From an uncultured Paracoccaceae bacterium (GTDB lineage: Bacteria; Pseudomonadota; Alphaproteobacteria; Rhodobacterales; Rhodobacteraceae): a stretch of DNA of 56,402 nt. Below are positions 43,884 through 51,082 of this stretch, in pieces. The notes beneath the pieces are model-generated. The model saw only the letters and a list, made by a program, of their open reading frames with translations, made no database searches and had not been told where the DNA came from. The DNA lies in contig CALIZF010000066.1 in assembly GCA_938028765.1 (NCBI GenBank), positions 1-56,402 on the forward strand. Reading direction: 5' to 3'. The stretch's first letter is position 1. Each line of letters begins with the position of its first letter. The translations under genes were made by a program, and so were the position numbers.

Positions 43884-44654
43884 ATGACCACACCGGTCAT
43901 CGAGATCCGCGACCTGCACAAGGCCTACGGGCCGCTCGAAGTGCTGAAAGGCGTCAGCCTGCGCGCCGACAAGGGCCGCGTCGTGGCGCTGATCGGATCC
44001 TCGGGGTCGGGGAAATCGACGCTTCTGCGGTGCTGCAACCTGCTCGAGGACAGCCAGGCGGGCGATGTGCTGTTCGAGGGCGAACCCGTCCGCTGGAAGG
44101 GCACGGGCGCCGCCCGGCACCCGGCCGACCGCGCACAGGTGATCCGCATCCGCACGAACCTCGCCATGGTGTTCCAGCAGTTCAACCTCTGGTCGCACCT
44201 GACGGTCCTGCAGAACGTGATGGAGGCGCCGCTGACCGTCCTGCGCCGCGACCCGGCCGAGGTCGAAGCGAAGGCGCGCGCCTATCTTGCCAAGGTCGGC
44301 ATCGGCGAGAAATGCGACGCCTGGCCCGCGCAGCTGTCGGGCGGCCAGCAGCAGCGCGCCGCGATCGCGCGCGCGCTGTGCATGGAGCCGCGGGCGATCC
44401 TGTTTGACGAACCGACCTCCGCCCTCGACCCCGAACTGCAGCAGGAGGTTGTGCGCGTGATCAAGGATCTCGCGGCCGAACACCGCACCATGCTGATCGT
44501 GACGCACGACATGCGCCTTGCGGCCGACGTGGCCGACCATGTCGTGTTCCTGCACCAGGGCCTGATCGAGGAGGAGGGTCCCCCCGCGGCCGTCTTCGGC
44601 CAGCCCCGCAGCGAAAGGCTGCGCCAGTTCCTGTCCGCCGGGCAACCGGCCTGA
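43884..44654 (+). CDS. Polar amino acid ABC transporter ATPase (HisP/ArtP type)
   Basis: A 256-residue ATPase: Walker A GSSGSGKST at 38-46, AMVFQQFNLWSHLTVLQNVMEAPL (Q loop of polar amino acid importers), LSGGQQQRAAIARAL and ILFDEPTSALDPEL. It powers the importer whose binding protein and two permeases follow. First gene of a cluster of ATPase, binding protein, permease, permease and GS-like ligase. The 102-bp gap before it contains TTGCAA (43816) and TACTTT (43841) at a poor 19-bp spacing. Confidence 0.95.
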   Translation: MTTPVIEIRDLHKAYGPLEVLKGVSLRADKGRVVALIGSSGSGKSTLLRCCNLLEDSQAGDVLFEGEPVRWKGTGAARHPADRAQVIRIRTNLAMVFQQFNLWSHLTVLQNVMEAPLTVLRRDPAEVEAKARAYLAKVGIGEKCDAWPAQLSGGQQQRAAIARALCMEPRAILFDEPTSALDPELQQEVVRVIKDLAAEHRTMLIVTHDMRLAADVADHVVFLHQGLIEEEGPPAAVFGQPRSERLRQFLSAGQPA

Positions 44655-44682
44655 CCCCGTCCGAAACCGCAAGGAGACCGCC

Positions 44683-45402
44683 ATGAAGACCGTCCTCATC
44701 GCCGCCGCGCTGGCGCTGGCCGCCGCCGGCGGCGCCGCCGCCCAGACCGTGCGCCTCGGCACCGAAGGCGCCTATCCGCCCTTCAACTTCATCAACGAAT
44801 CCGGACAGATCGACGGCTTCGAGCGCGAGGTGGGCGACGAGCTGTGCCGGCGCGCCGGCCTGACCTGCGAATGGGTTACGACCGACTGGGATTCGATCAT
44901 CCCGAACCTCACGGCCGGCAACTACGACGCCATCATCGCCGGCATGTCGATCACCGAGGAACGGGCGAAGGTGATCAGCTTCACCCAGAACTACTTCCCG
45001 CCCGCCGCCTCGGCCTATGCCGCGCTGTCGGCAGATGCGAACGTGAAGGGCATCGTCGCGGCGCAGGTGAACACGATCCAGGCCGGCCATGTCGCCGAAT
45101 CCGGCGCAACGCTGGTGGAATTCGCAACCCCCGACGAAACCATCGCGGCGGTGCGCAACGGCCAGGCAGATGCGGTCTTCGCCGACAAGGACTTCCTCAA
45201 GCCGATCGTCGAGGAATCGGGTGGCGCCCTGGTGTTCGTGGGCGAGGAGGTGCAGCTCGGCGGCGGTGTCGGCATGGGTCTGCGGCAGTCCGATACCGAC
45301 CTGCGCGACAAGTTCGACGCCGCCATCGCGTCGATGAAGGCCGACGGCAGCCTGAACGCGCTCATCGTGAAGTGGTTCGGCGCCGACGCGGCGACATTCT
45401 GA
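44683..45402 (+). CDS. Periplasmic amino acid-binding protein (HisJ/ArtI type)
   Basis: A 239-residue solute-binding protein: signal peptide MKTVLIAAALALAAAGGAAAQ, then VRLGTEGAYPPFNFINESGQIDGFEREVGDEL, the SBP family 3 signature, and NYDAIIAGMSITEERAKVISFTQNYF. It delivers a polar (probably basic) amino acid or an amine derivative to the permeases. AAGGAGACCGCC precedes the ATG. A strong hairpin directly follows the gene. Confidence 0.95.
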   Translation: MKTVLIAAALALAAAGGAAAQTVRLGTEGAYPPFNFINESGQIDGFEREVGDELCRRAGLTCEWVTTDWDSIIPNLTAGNYDAIIAGMSITEERAKVISFTQNYFPPAASAYAALSADANVKGIVAAQVNTIQAGHVAESGATLVEFATPDETIAAVRNGQADAVFADKDFLKPIVEESGGALVFVGEEVQLGGGVGMGLRQSDTDLRDKFDAAIASMKADGSLNALIVKWFGADAATF

Positions 45403-45410
45403 CAGGACCG

Positions 45411-45438
45411 CGGGCGGCCCTGCCGGCAGGGCCGCCCG
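45411..45438 (+). terminator. Long perfect palindrome after the binding-protein gene
   Basis: CGGGCGGCCCTGCC is followed directly by its reverse complement, a 14-bp perfect palindrome. It begins 8 bp after the stop of the binding protein and ends 9 bp before the permease ATG, with no T-run. More likely an mRNA-stabilising or attenuating hairpin that raises binding protein over permease output than a full terminator. Confidence 0.8.
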
Positions 45439-45447
45439 CCTTGCGCC

Positions 45448-46329
45448 ATGTTTTCCTTCTGCGCCGATCCGAAGTCGCTCGAGGGGGCCGCGTGGTTCGC
45501 GTGCTACCTCACCTCGGGCACGCATCTTGCGATGTACTGGTCGGTCGGCACGGTCATGCTGCTGCTGGCCCTCGCAGCGCCGGCGGCCATGGCCTTCGGC
45601 TTTGCCGGCGCGCTTGCCGCAAGGTCGCGCGCAGCGCCGCTGGCGCTGGCCGGCCGCGGCTACATTGCCATGGTGCGCGGCGTGCCTGACGTCGTGTTCT
45701 TTCTCTTCGTGCCGATCGCGGTCGATCAGGGGGTGGAATACCTGCGCCACCTGTGGCTCTGCCCGGACTGGACCGAACCCGTCCGCCGCGGCGCCGATTT
45801 CGTGGTCTGCCCCGTGGCCAAGATGCCGCCGTCGACCGCCCCCCGGTTCGCGCACGACGCCTGGGCCTTCGCGCTGGCGTTGCTCGCCTTCGCGCTGGTG
45901 TTCGGCGCCTTCGCCGCCAACACGCTGAGGGGCGCGATCGAGGCAGTGCCGCGCGCGCAGGTGGAAACCGCCGAGGCCTACGGCATGACGCCCGCACAGG
46001 CGTTCCGCCGGGTGGTCCTGCCGCAGATGTGGGGCTATGCGCTGCCCGGACTGACCAATCTTTGGATGATCCTCGTCAAGGCGACACCGCTTCTGTTCCT
46101 CCTCGGCATCCAGGACATCGTCTACTGGGCGCGCGAACTCGGTGGGTCCAAGACGCAGGTCTACGCCTATCCGCACCCCGACTGGCGGGTCTGGTATTTC
46201 GCGGCGCTGCTGGCCTTCTACCTGACTCTGACTTGGGGGTCGGAACGGGTGTTCGCCCGCCTCGCCGACCGCCTCGCGCGCGGCCAGGCCACGGCCGCGG
46301 GCGAGCGGCTGCGCCGGGGCCGCGCATGA
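45448..46329 (+). CDS. Polar amino acid ABC transporter permease 1
   Basis: A 293-residue inner-membrane permease. The EAA loop EAVPRAQVETAEAYGMTPAQAFRRVVLPQM and about five TM helices mark it as HisQ/ArtQ type. It is about 55 residues longer than HisQ because of a hydrophilic insert (about residues 95-140, with LCPDWTEPVRRGADFVVCP holding two Cys) that should form a periplasmic loop. No Shine-Dalgarno is visible between the upstream palindrome and the ATG. Pairs with the permease at 46,613. Confidence 0.92.
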   Translation: MFSFCADPKSLEGAAWFACYLTSGTHLAMYWSVGTVMLLLALAAPAAMAFGFAGALAARSRAAPLALAGRGYIAMVRGVPDVVFFLFVPIAVDQGVEYLRHLWLCPDWTEPVRRGADFVVCPVAKMPPSTAPRFAHDAWAFALALLAFALVFGAFAANTLRGAIEAVPRAQVETAEAYGMTPAQAFRRVVLPQMWGYALPGLTNLWMILVKATPLLFLLGIQDIVYWARELGGSKTQVYAYPHPDWRVWYFAALLAFYLTLTWGSERVFARLADRLARGQATAAGERLRRGRA

Positions 46330-46361
46330 GCGGTCCCGCTTGCCTCGCCGCGCCCGCCAAA

Positions 46362-46428
46362 GGGGGGCTACCCGCCCCCCTCGCCGCGTTGCGGCTCACC
46401 CCCGGGGAGTATTTGCAACAAGATGAAG
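46362..46428 (+). repeat. Dispersed hairpin-plus-motif element, copy C
   Basis: A GGGGGG/CCCCCC stem (46362-46367, 46375-46380) lies upstream of CCCCCGGGGAGTATTTG (46399-46415) and CAACAAGATGAAG ending at 46428. Plus orientation, in the gap between two permease genes; faces copy D 90 bp away to form an inverted pair. Confidence 0.8.
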
Positions 46429-46518
46429 CAGCCGACCCGGACGGGGGGCGCAGATGCCGCGCCCTCGCCGCAGCCCTGCCGTGCAAGCCCGCGAGCCGCT
46501 GGGATACGCAACTGCATA

Positions 46519-46580
46519 CTTCATCTTGTCAGAAATACTCCGGGGGGAGCCGCCGGAGGCGGCGGGGGGCGGCGCCCCCC
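46519..46580 (-). repeat. Dispersed hairpin-plus-motif element, copy D (inverted)
   Basis: On the minus strand this reads a GGGGGG-cgccg-CCCCCC stem (46580-46564), a GC-rich arm, CCCCCCGGAGTATTTC and TGACAAGATGAAG ending at 46519. It is the mirror image of copy C, so RNA across 46408-46540 could fold into a long stem of about 20 bp with few mismatches. Confidence 0.8.
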
Positions 46581-46612
46581 GGGGACGGTGCGGCCGCGGG
46601 GGCGCGGGCTGC

Positions 46613-47464
46613 ATGAGGAGCTGCGCGGAAAGCCTGTCCGCCTACGGTCTGCGCGCCCTGGGGCGCGAGTGGGGTGCCCCGCTGTTGCCGCGAGGGGGCG
46701 ACATCACCCTGTGCGACCAGATCGTGCTGATCGGGTCGGGCATGGTCTGGAACGTCTATTTCGGCGTCCTGGCCGTCGCCTTCGGCTTTGTGCTCGCCAC
46801 CGCGGTAGCACTGGCGAAGGGGGCGCCGCGGCGGGCGCTGCGGGCGCCTGCCACCGCCTTCGTCTTCGTGTTCCGCGGCTCGCCGCTCTTCATCCAGTTC
46901 TTCTTCGCCTACGAGGCTTTGAACCTGATCCCGAAGGTGGCGGGCAGTCTCGATCTCGGGTTCGTCACGATCACGGCTGACACGCGGTGGCTGACGCGGG
47001 CGTGGGCGGGGGCGCTGATCGTGCTGTTCCTGAACACTGCCGCCTATTCGGCCGAGATCTTTCACGGCGCCCTGCGACAGGTGCCGAAGGGCGACATCGA
47101 GGCGGCCGATGCCTATGGTCTGACGGGCTGGCCGCGGTTCCGCCGGATCGTCTGGCCGACGATGCTGAGGCTCGCCTGGCCTTCCTACACGAACGAGGCG
47201 ATCTTCCTCTTCCACGCCACGACGCTGGTGTTTTTCTCCGGCTTTCCGGCATGGCAGCAGTCGGGCGATGCGCTCTACTACGCGAACTATTTCGCGCAGC
47301 AGACGTTCAACCCGTTCGTCCCCTATCCGATTGTCGCGGGATACTTCATCGTTGCAACACTGATCATCGTCGCGCTGATGGGCGCGGTCAACCGCCGGCT
47401 GAACCGGCATCTGCCAAGGGAGGCGCGGCCGCGCATCCGCCTGCGGCCCCAGATCGTTCGATGA
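46613..47464 (+). CDS. Polar amino acid ABC transporter permease 2
   Basis: A 283-residue HisM/ArtM-type permease: FRGSPLFIQFFFAYEALNLIP after the first helices, then the EAA loop GALRQVPKGDIEAADAYGLTGWPRFRRIVWPTML. It has an N-terminal extension of about 40 residues with two Cys and a basic C-terminal tail. There is no clear ribosome site ahead of the ATG at 46613, and 283 bp of repeat-rich sequence separate it from permease 1. Its stop overlaps the ATG of the GS-like gene (ATGA). Confidence 0.92.
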   Translation: MRSCAESLSAYGLRALGREWGAPLLPRGGDITLCDQIVLIGSGMVWNVYFGVLAVAFGFVLATAVALAKGAPRRALRAPATAFVFVFRGSPLFIQFFFAYEALNLIPKVAGSLDLGFVTITADTRWLTRAWAGALIVLFLNTAAYSAEIFHGALRQVPKGDIEAADAYGLTGWPRFRRIVWPTMLRLAWPSYTNEAIFLFHATTLVFFSGFPAWQQSGDALYYANYFAQQTFNPFVPYPIVAGYFIVATLIIVALMGAVNRRLNRHLPREARPRIRLRPQIVR

Positions 47465-48807
47465 AACCTCTGCAAGACTGGCTGCGCAAGCACCCCGAAG
47501 TTCGCACCATCCGCGTCGCCGCCGCCGACCTTAACGGCCAAGCCCGCGGCAAGCGCATCCCCGCCCGGTTCGCCGACGGCGTCCTGAGGAACGGCACGCG
47601 CTTTCCGATGTCGGTCCTCAATCTCGACATCTGGGGCGAGGACGTCGAGGACAGCCCGCTGGTCTTCGAGATGGGCGATGCCGACGGCATCCTGCGCCCG
47701 ACCGAGCGCGGCTTCATGCCGATGCCCTGGCTCGAGGCGCCGACCGCGCTTCTGCCGATCTGGATGTTTCACGAGGACGGGCGGCCCTACGACGGCGATC
47801 CGCGCCATGCGCTGCGCGCCGTGGTCGACCGCTACCGCGCCCGCGGCCTGACGCCTGTGGTGGCGATGGAGCTGGAATTCTTCCTGATCGACGACAGCGG
47901 CAAGACGCTGCAGGTGCCGCCCAGTCCGCGGTCGGGCAAGCGCCGCAAGGCGGCCGAGACGCTGTCGATCCGGGCGCTCGATGCCTTCGACGTCTTCTTC
48001 ACCGACCTCTACGATGCCTGCGAGGCGATGGACATCCCCGCCGATACCGCGATCAGCGAGACGGGACTGGGACAGTTCGAGATCAACCTGATGCATCAGG
48101 AGGATGCGCTGCGCGCGGCGGACGACGCCTGGCTGTTCAAGCTGCTGGTGAAGGGCCTGGCGCGGCGGCACGGGTTTGCGGCCAGCTTCATGGCCAAGCC
48201 CTATCCCGAATATTCGGGCAACGGACTGCACACGCATTTCAGCCTTCTGGACGAGGCGGGGCGGAACGTCTTCGACAACGGCAGCGCCGAGGGCAGCGCG
48301 GTGCTGCACCAGGCGGTGGCGGGATGCCTTGCTGCGATCCACGATTCGACCCTGCTGTTCGCGCCCCATGCCAACAGCTACGACCGGCTGGTGCCGGGGG
48401 CCCATGCGCCGACCGCGATCTGCTGGGGATACGAGAACCGGACGGTGGCCATCCGCATCCCCTCGGGCAACCCCGCGGCGCGGCGGATCGAGCACCGGGT
48501 GGCGGGGGGCGACGTGAACCCCTACCTGATGCTTGCCGCCATCCTCGGCGCGGCGTTGAACGGGATCGAGGATGCGGCCGCGCCGCCGCCGCCCGTCGCC
48601 GGCAACGCCTATGCGATGGAGGGCCTGCCGCAGGTGCCGCGCACCTGGGCTGAGGCGATCGCCGATTTCGAGGCCTCGGCGATCATGGCGCGGATCTTCC
48701 CGCACGAGCTGATCCGCAACCTCGTGCTGACGAAACGGCAGGAACTGCACTACCTGGCCGAGCTGACGCCCGAAGAGCGGGTCGAGCTCTATCTCGACAC
48801 CGTCTGA
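47461..48807 (+). CDS. Glutamine synthetase family ligase (gamma-glutamylamine synthetase-like)
   Basis: A 448-residue ligase with the GS fold: TPVVAMELEFFLID, ETGLGQFEINLMH, SGNGLHTHFSLLD and the C-terminal RIEHRVAGGDVNPYLML signature. It lacks the Tyr adenylylation-site region of GlnA. Members beside polar amino acid or polyamine importers usually ligate glutamate to an amine (PuuA-like), so the substrate carried by the coupled ABC transporter may be an amine or diamine. Coupled by ATGA to permease 2. Confidence 0.92.
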   Translation: MKPLQDWLRKHPEVRTIRVAAADLNGQARGKRIPARFADGVLRNGTRFPMSVLNLDIWGEDVEDSPLVFEMGDADGILRPTERGFMPMPWLEAPTALLPIWMFHEDGRPYDGDPRHALRAVVDRYRARGLTPVVAMELEFFLIDDSGKTLQVPPSPRSGKRRKAAETLSIRALDAFDVFFTDLYDACEAMDIPADTAISETGLGQFEINLMHQEDALRAADDAWLFKLLVKGLARRHGFAASFMAKPYPEYSGNGLHTHFSLLDEAGRNVFDNGSAEGSAVLHQAVAGCLAAIHDSTLLFAPHANSYDRLVPGAHAPTAICWGYENRTVAIRIPSGNPAARRIEHRVAGGDVNPYLMLAAILGAALNGIEDAAAPPPPVAGNAYAMEGLPQVPRTWAEAIADFEASAIMARIFPHELIRNLVLTKRQELHYLAELTPEERVELYLDTV

Positions 48808-48824
48808 GCCCGCGGGCACGGCCC

Positions 48825-48848
48825 GACTGTCAATCAGGATTGACAGTC
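48825..48848. promoter_or_regulatory. PpsR/CrtJ-type operator (perfect inverted repeat)
   Basis: GACTGTCAAT (48825-48834) and ATTGACAGTC (48839-48848) are perfect reverse complements around CAGG. The core is TGTC-N10-GACA, the consensus of the photosynthesis repressor PpsR/CrtJ (TGT-N12-ACA). It overlaps a consensus -35 and lies 47 bp before bciB, a bacteriochlorophyll gene. Confidence 0.85.
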
Positions 48849-48867
48849 AGGGCGGCGGCGCTAGCTT
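48840..48867 (+). promoter_or_regulatory. Candidate bciB promoter overlapping the PpsR site
   Basis: TTGACA (48840-48845) is a perfect -35 embedded in the right arm of the operator. TAGCTT (48862-48867) at 16 bp is a weak -10. Binding at the operator would block RNA polymerase. Confidence 0.5.
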
Positions 48868-48894
48868 GACGCGAAGGTTGGGCGAGGTGCGGCC

Positions 48895-50124
48895 ATGCGC
48901 GATGCGACCGACGCGGGCCTGACGGCACCCGCCCTGCGCGGCGGGCCGCGCAAGGGCTTGTGCACCGATTGCGGCGTCAGCCGGATGGCCGATCCGCGCG
49001 CTTGCGGGCGCGCCTGCCAGTTCATCCGGCCCGACTATGCCGGCGCCGAGGCGCGCGTCCACGGGCGGACCGCCCGGACCGAGGGCGACGAGGCGTTCTT
49101 CGGCGTCACGCAGGCGATGCTGCGGCTGCGCCTGACGCCGCCAGCCGCCGGCGCGCAATGGACCGGGATCACCACCGCGCTGGCCGCGCGCCTTCTGGAA
49201 ACCGGCGCGGTCGATGCCGTGCTGTGCGTGGCCCCGGATCCGGCCGACCGGTGGAAGCCCATGCCGGTGATCGTGACCGACCCCGCCCGCATGGCCGAGG
49301 CAAGGGGCATGCGCATGGGCTTCGCCCCGACCGTGGCGCTGGTCGAACCCGCGCGCGCGGCCGGACACCGGCGCATCGCCTTCGTCGGCATTCCCTGCCA
49401 GGTCCACGCGCTGCGGGCGCTCGAGGCGCGGCTGGGGTTCGAGCGGATCGTGGTGATCGGCACCCCCTGTTCGGACAACACGACGACCGAGAACTTCCAC
49501 CGGTTTCTTGCCGCCGTCGATCCGCGGCCCGAGGGGATCAGCTATTTCGAGTTCCGGGCCGACTATCGCTGCGAGATCCGCTATGACGACGGCCGGCCCG
49601 CGCGCACCGTCCCCTTCCTGCGGCTGCCGCTGTCGAAGCTGCCTGCGGACTTCTTCCCGATGACCTGCCGGACCTGCGTGGACTATACCAACCGGCTCGC
49701 CGACATCACCGTCGGCTACATGGGCGGCGACGGGGACCAGTGGGTGATCGTGCGTAACCCGGCCGGGGCCGGGGTGCTGGCGCTGCTCGACGGCCGCGTG
49801 GCGTCGGCGCCGCTGTCCGACCGGGGGCGGCGGCGGGGGGCGGTGCGCGGGTTCATCGCCAATACCGCGCGCGCCGCAGGCGGTCTGCCGCTGCGGGCGA
49901 TGCCAGACTGGGCGCGGCCGCTGGCCGCCTGGCTGCAGCCCCGGATCGGGCCGCGGGGGCTCGAATTCGCCCGCGCGCGGGTCGAGATGAAGGCGGCCGA
50001 GACCGTGCTGCACTTGCGCCGCGCCCTGCCGCGGCGGATGAAGGCGATGATCCCCCCGCATGTCTGGCGCCTTGTTGCGCCCTACGGTCTGCGGCCGGGG
50101 CCGGGCGAGGGCGGCGAGGGCTGA
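48895..50124 (+). CDS. bciB: Divinyl chlorophyllide a 8-vinyl-reductase, BciB type (FrhB family)
   Basis: A 409-residue Fe-S flavoprotein of the F420 hydrogenase beta-subunit family. The N-terminal Cys set is CxxC (23, 26) plus C37-x3-C41. AGAQWTGI (85-92), VLCVAPDPADRWKPMPV, FVGIPCQVHALRALEARLGF (Cys168), IGTPCSDN (Cys192) and MTCRTCVDYTNRLADITVGYMG (Cys258, Cys261) follow the cyanobacterial BciB pattern as I remember it. It reduces the C8 vinyl group of chlorophyllide with reduced ferredoxin. A PpsR-type operator upstream supports a photosynthetic role. AGGTG precedes the ATG. The gene stands alone here, away from other bch genes. Confidence 0.9.
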   Translation: MRDATDAGLTAPALRGGPRKGLCTDCGVSRMADPRACGRACQFIRPDYAGAEARVHGRTARTEGDEAFFGVTQAMLRLRLTPPAAGAQWTGITTALAARLLETGAVDAVLCVAPDPADRWKPMPVIVTDPARMAEARGMRMGFAPTVALVEPARAAGHRRIAFVGIPCQVHALRALEARLGFERIVVIGTPCSDNTTTENFHRFLAAVDPRPEGISYFEFRADYRCEIRYDDGRPARTVPFLRLPLSKLPADFFPMTCRTCVDYTNRLADITVGYMGGDGDQWVIVRNPAGAGVLALLDGRVASAPLSDRGRRRGAVRGFIANTARAAGGLPLRAMPDWARPLAAWLQPRIGPRGLEFARARVEMKAAETVLHLRRALPRRMKAMIPPHVWRLVAPYGLRPGPGEGGEG

Positions 50125-50167
50125 CGGGTGCCAGCCCCGGCGGCCCGCCGCGGCGACGGCACGGGGC

Positions 50168-50188
50168 CCCCGCCGGTGGTCGGCGGGG
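50168..50188. terminator. Hairpin between convergent bciB and GNAT genes
   Basis: CCCCGCCG (50168-50175) and CGGCGGGG (50181-50188) form an 8-bp stem with loop GTGGT in the 72-bp gap between converging genes. It could end transcription from both sides, though there is no T-run. Confidence 0.6.
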
Positions 50189-50196
50189 CGGGCCGG

Positions 50197-50835
50197 TCAG
50201 GCTGCTGCGCGCACCATCGTCGTGGCGGCGCTGAACCCGAAGACGTGGCGCAACGCGCCGATGCATTCGGTGCGCTCGGCCCGGAAGCCCACGCGTTCGT
50301 AGAGCGCCCGGGCGCGCAGATTCGTGTCCACCACGTCGAGGCCGACCTCGGCATGGCCGCGGAATGCCGCCTCGGTGCAGGCAGATGCGATCAGCGCGCG
50401 GCCGATGCCGTGCCCGCGCAGGCCGGGCACCACGCAAAGACCGTCGATCACGAACCGGCCTGCCTCGCCCCCGCGCCCGTCCCCGTTCCCGCGGGCGAGC
50501 ATCCCCAGCAGCGCGGCGCGCCACAATCCGCCGGCGGCGCCGTAGACCGCCCGCAGGTCGGCCGCAGTGCCGCCGGCGAAGCTGGCCCCCTCGGCGCGGA
50601 ATCCCACCATGCCCAGAAGCCGCCCGTCGTTCAGCGCGACGGCGGCCAGGCACTGCCCGTCGCGCATCGCGCGATCGAGAAAGGCCAGCGCGCGCCGCTC
50701 CGGCCCGAGGACGCGGCCAAGCTTCGGCCCGAACGCCTCCCAGTAGAGCGCGGCGGCTGCCGGGCGCGCGCCGGGCGGCAGGCCGCGGCGGATCGCGTAG
50801 GCGGGCGGGACGGCAAGGTCGGGGCGGCGGTCCAT
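50197..50835 (-). CDS. GNAT-family N-acetyltransferase
   Basis: A 212-residue acetyltransferase. FVIDGLCVVPGLRGHGIGRALIASA (about 130-153) is motif A with the acetyl-CoA loop, and DVVDTNLRARALYERVGFRAE is motif B. The N-terminal half includes YWEAFGPKLGRVLGPERRALAFLDRAM, seen in a subgroup of unknown acceptor. Convergent with bciB. Confidence 0.9.
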   Translation of the reverse strand: MDRRPDLAVPPAYAIRRGLPPGARPAAAALYWEAFGPKLGRVLGPERRALAFLDRAMRDGQCLAAVALNDGRLLGMVGFRAEGASFAGGTAADLRAVYGAAGGLWRAALLGMLARGNGDGRGGEAGRFVIDGLCVVPGLRGHGIGRALIASACTEAAFRGHAEVGLDVVDTNLRARALYERVGFRAERTECIGALRHVFGFSAATTMVRAAA

Positions 50836-51082
50836 CGGGCGGTCGGAGGCGGCACAGGTTGCATCCCCCGCGATCCTTGCGCAACCGGGGCGCGATGACC
50901 AGCCCCGCCGCTGCCATCGCGCGCGACGGCGCGGGCACCGCAGGCCGCCGGGCGCGGATGGCCTACCCGCTGACCGATCGAGCCCCCGCGATTGACGTCG
51001 CGGTCACGCCGACCACGCAGCGCCTGCGCTTCGCCATCGCGGCGGGTGCCCTGGCGCGGCAGGACGGGATTGCCGGCGGCCT
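50836..51082. other. Intergenic stretch without a supported gene
   Basis: 247 bp between two minus-strand genes. A 63-codon plus-strand frame at 50895-51086 is open but has no ribosome site or recognisable motif and overlaps the end of the next gene. Nothing else is seen. Confidence 0.4.
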
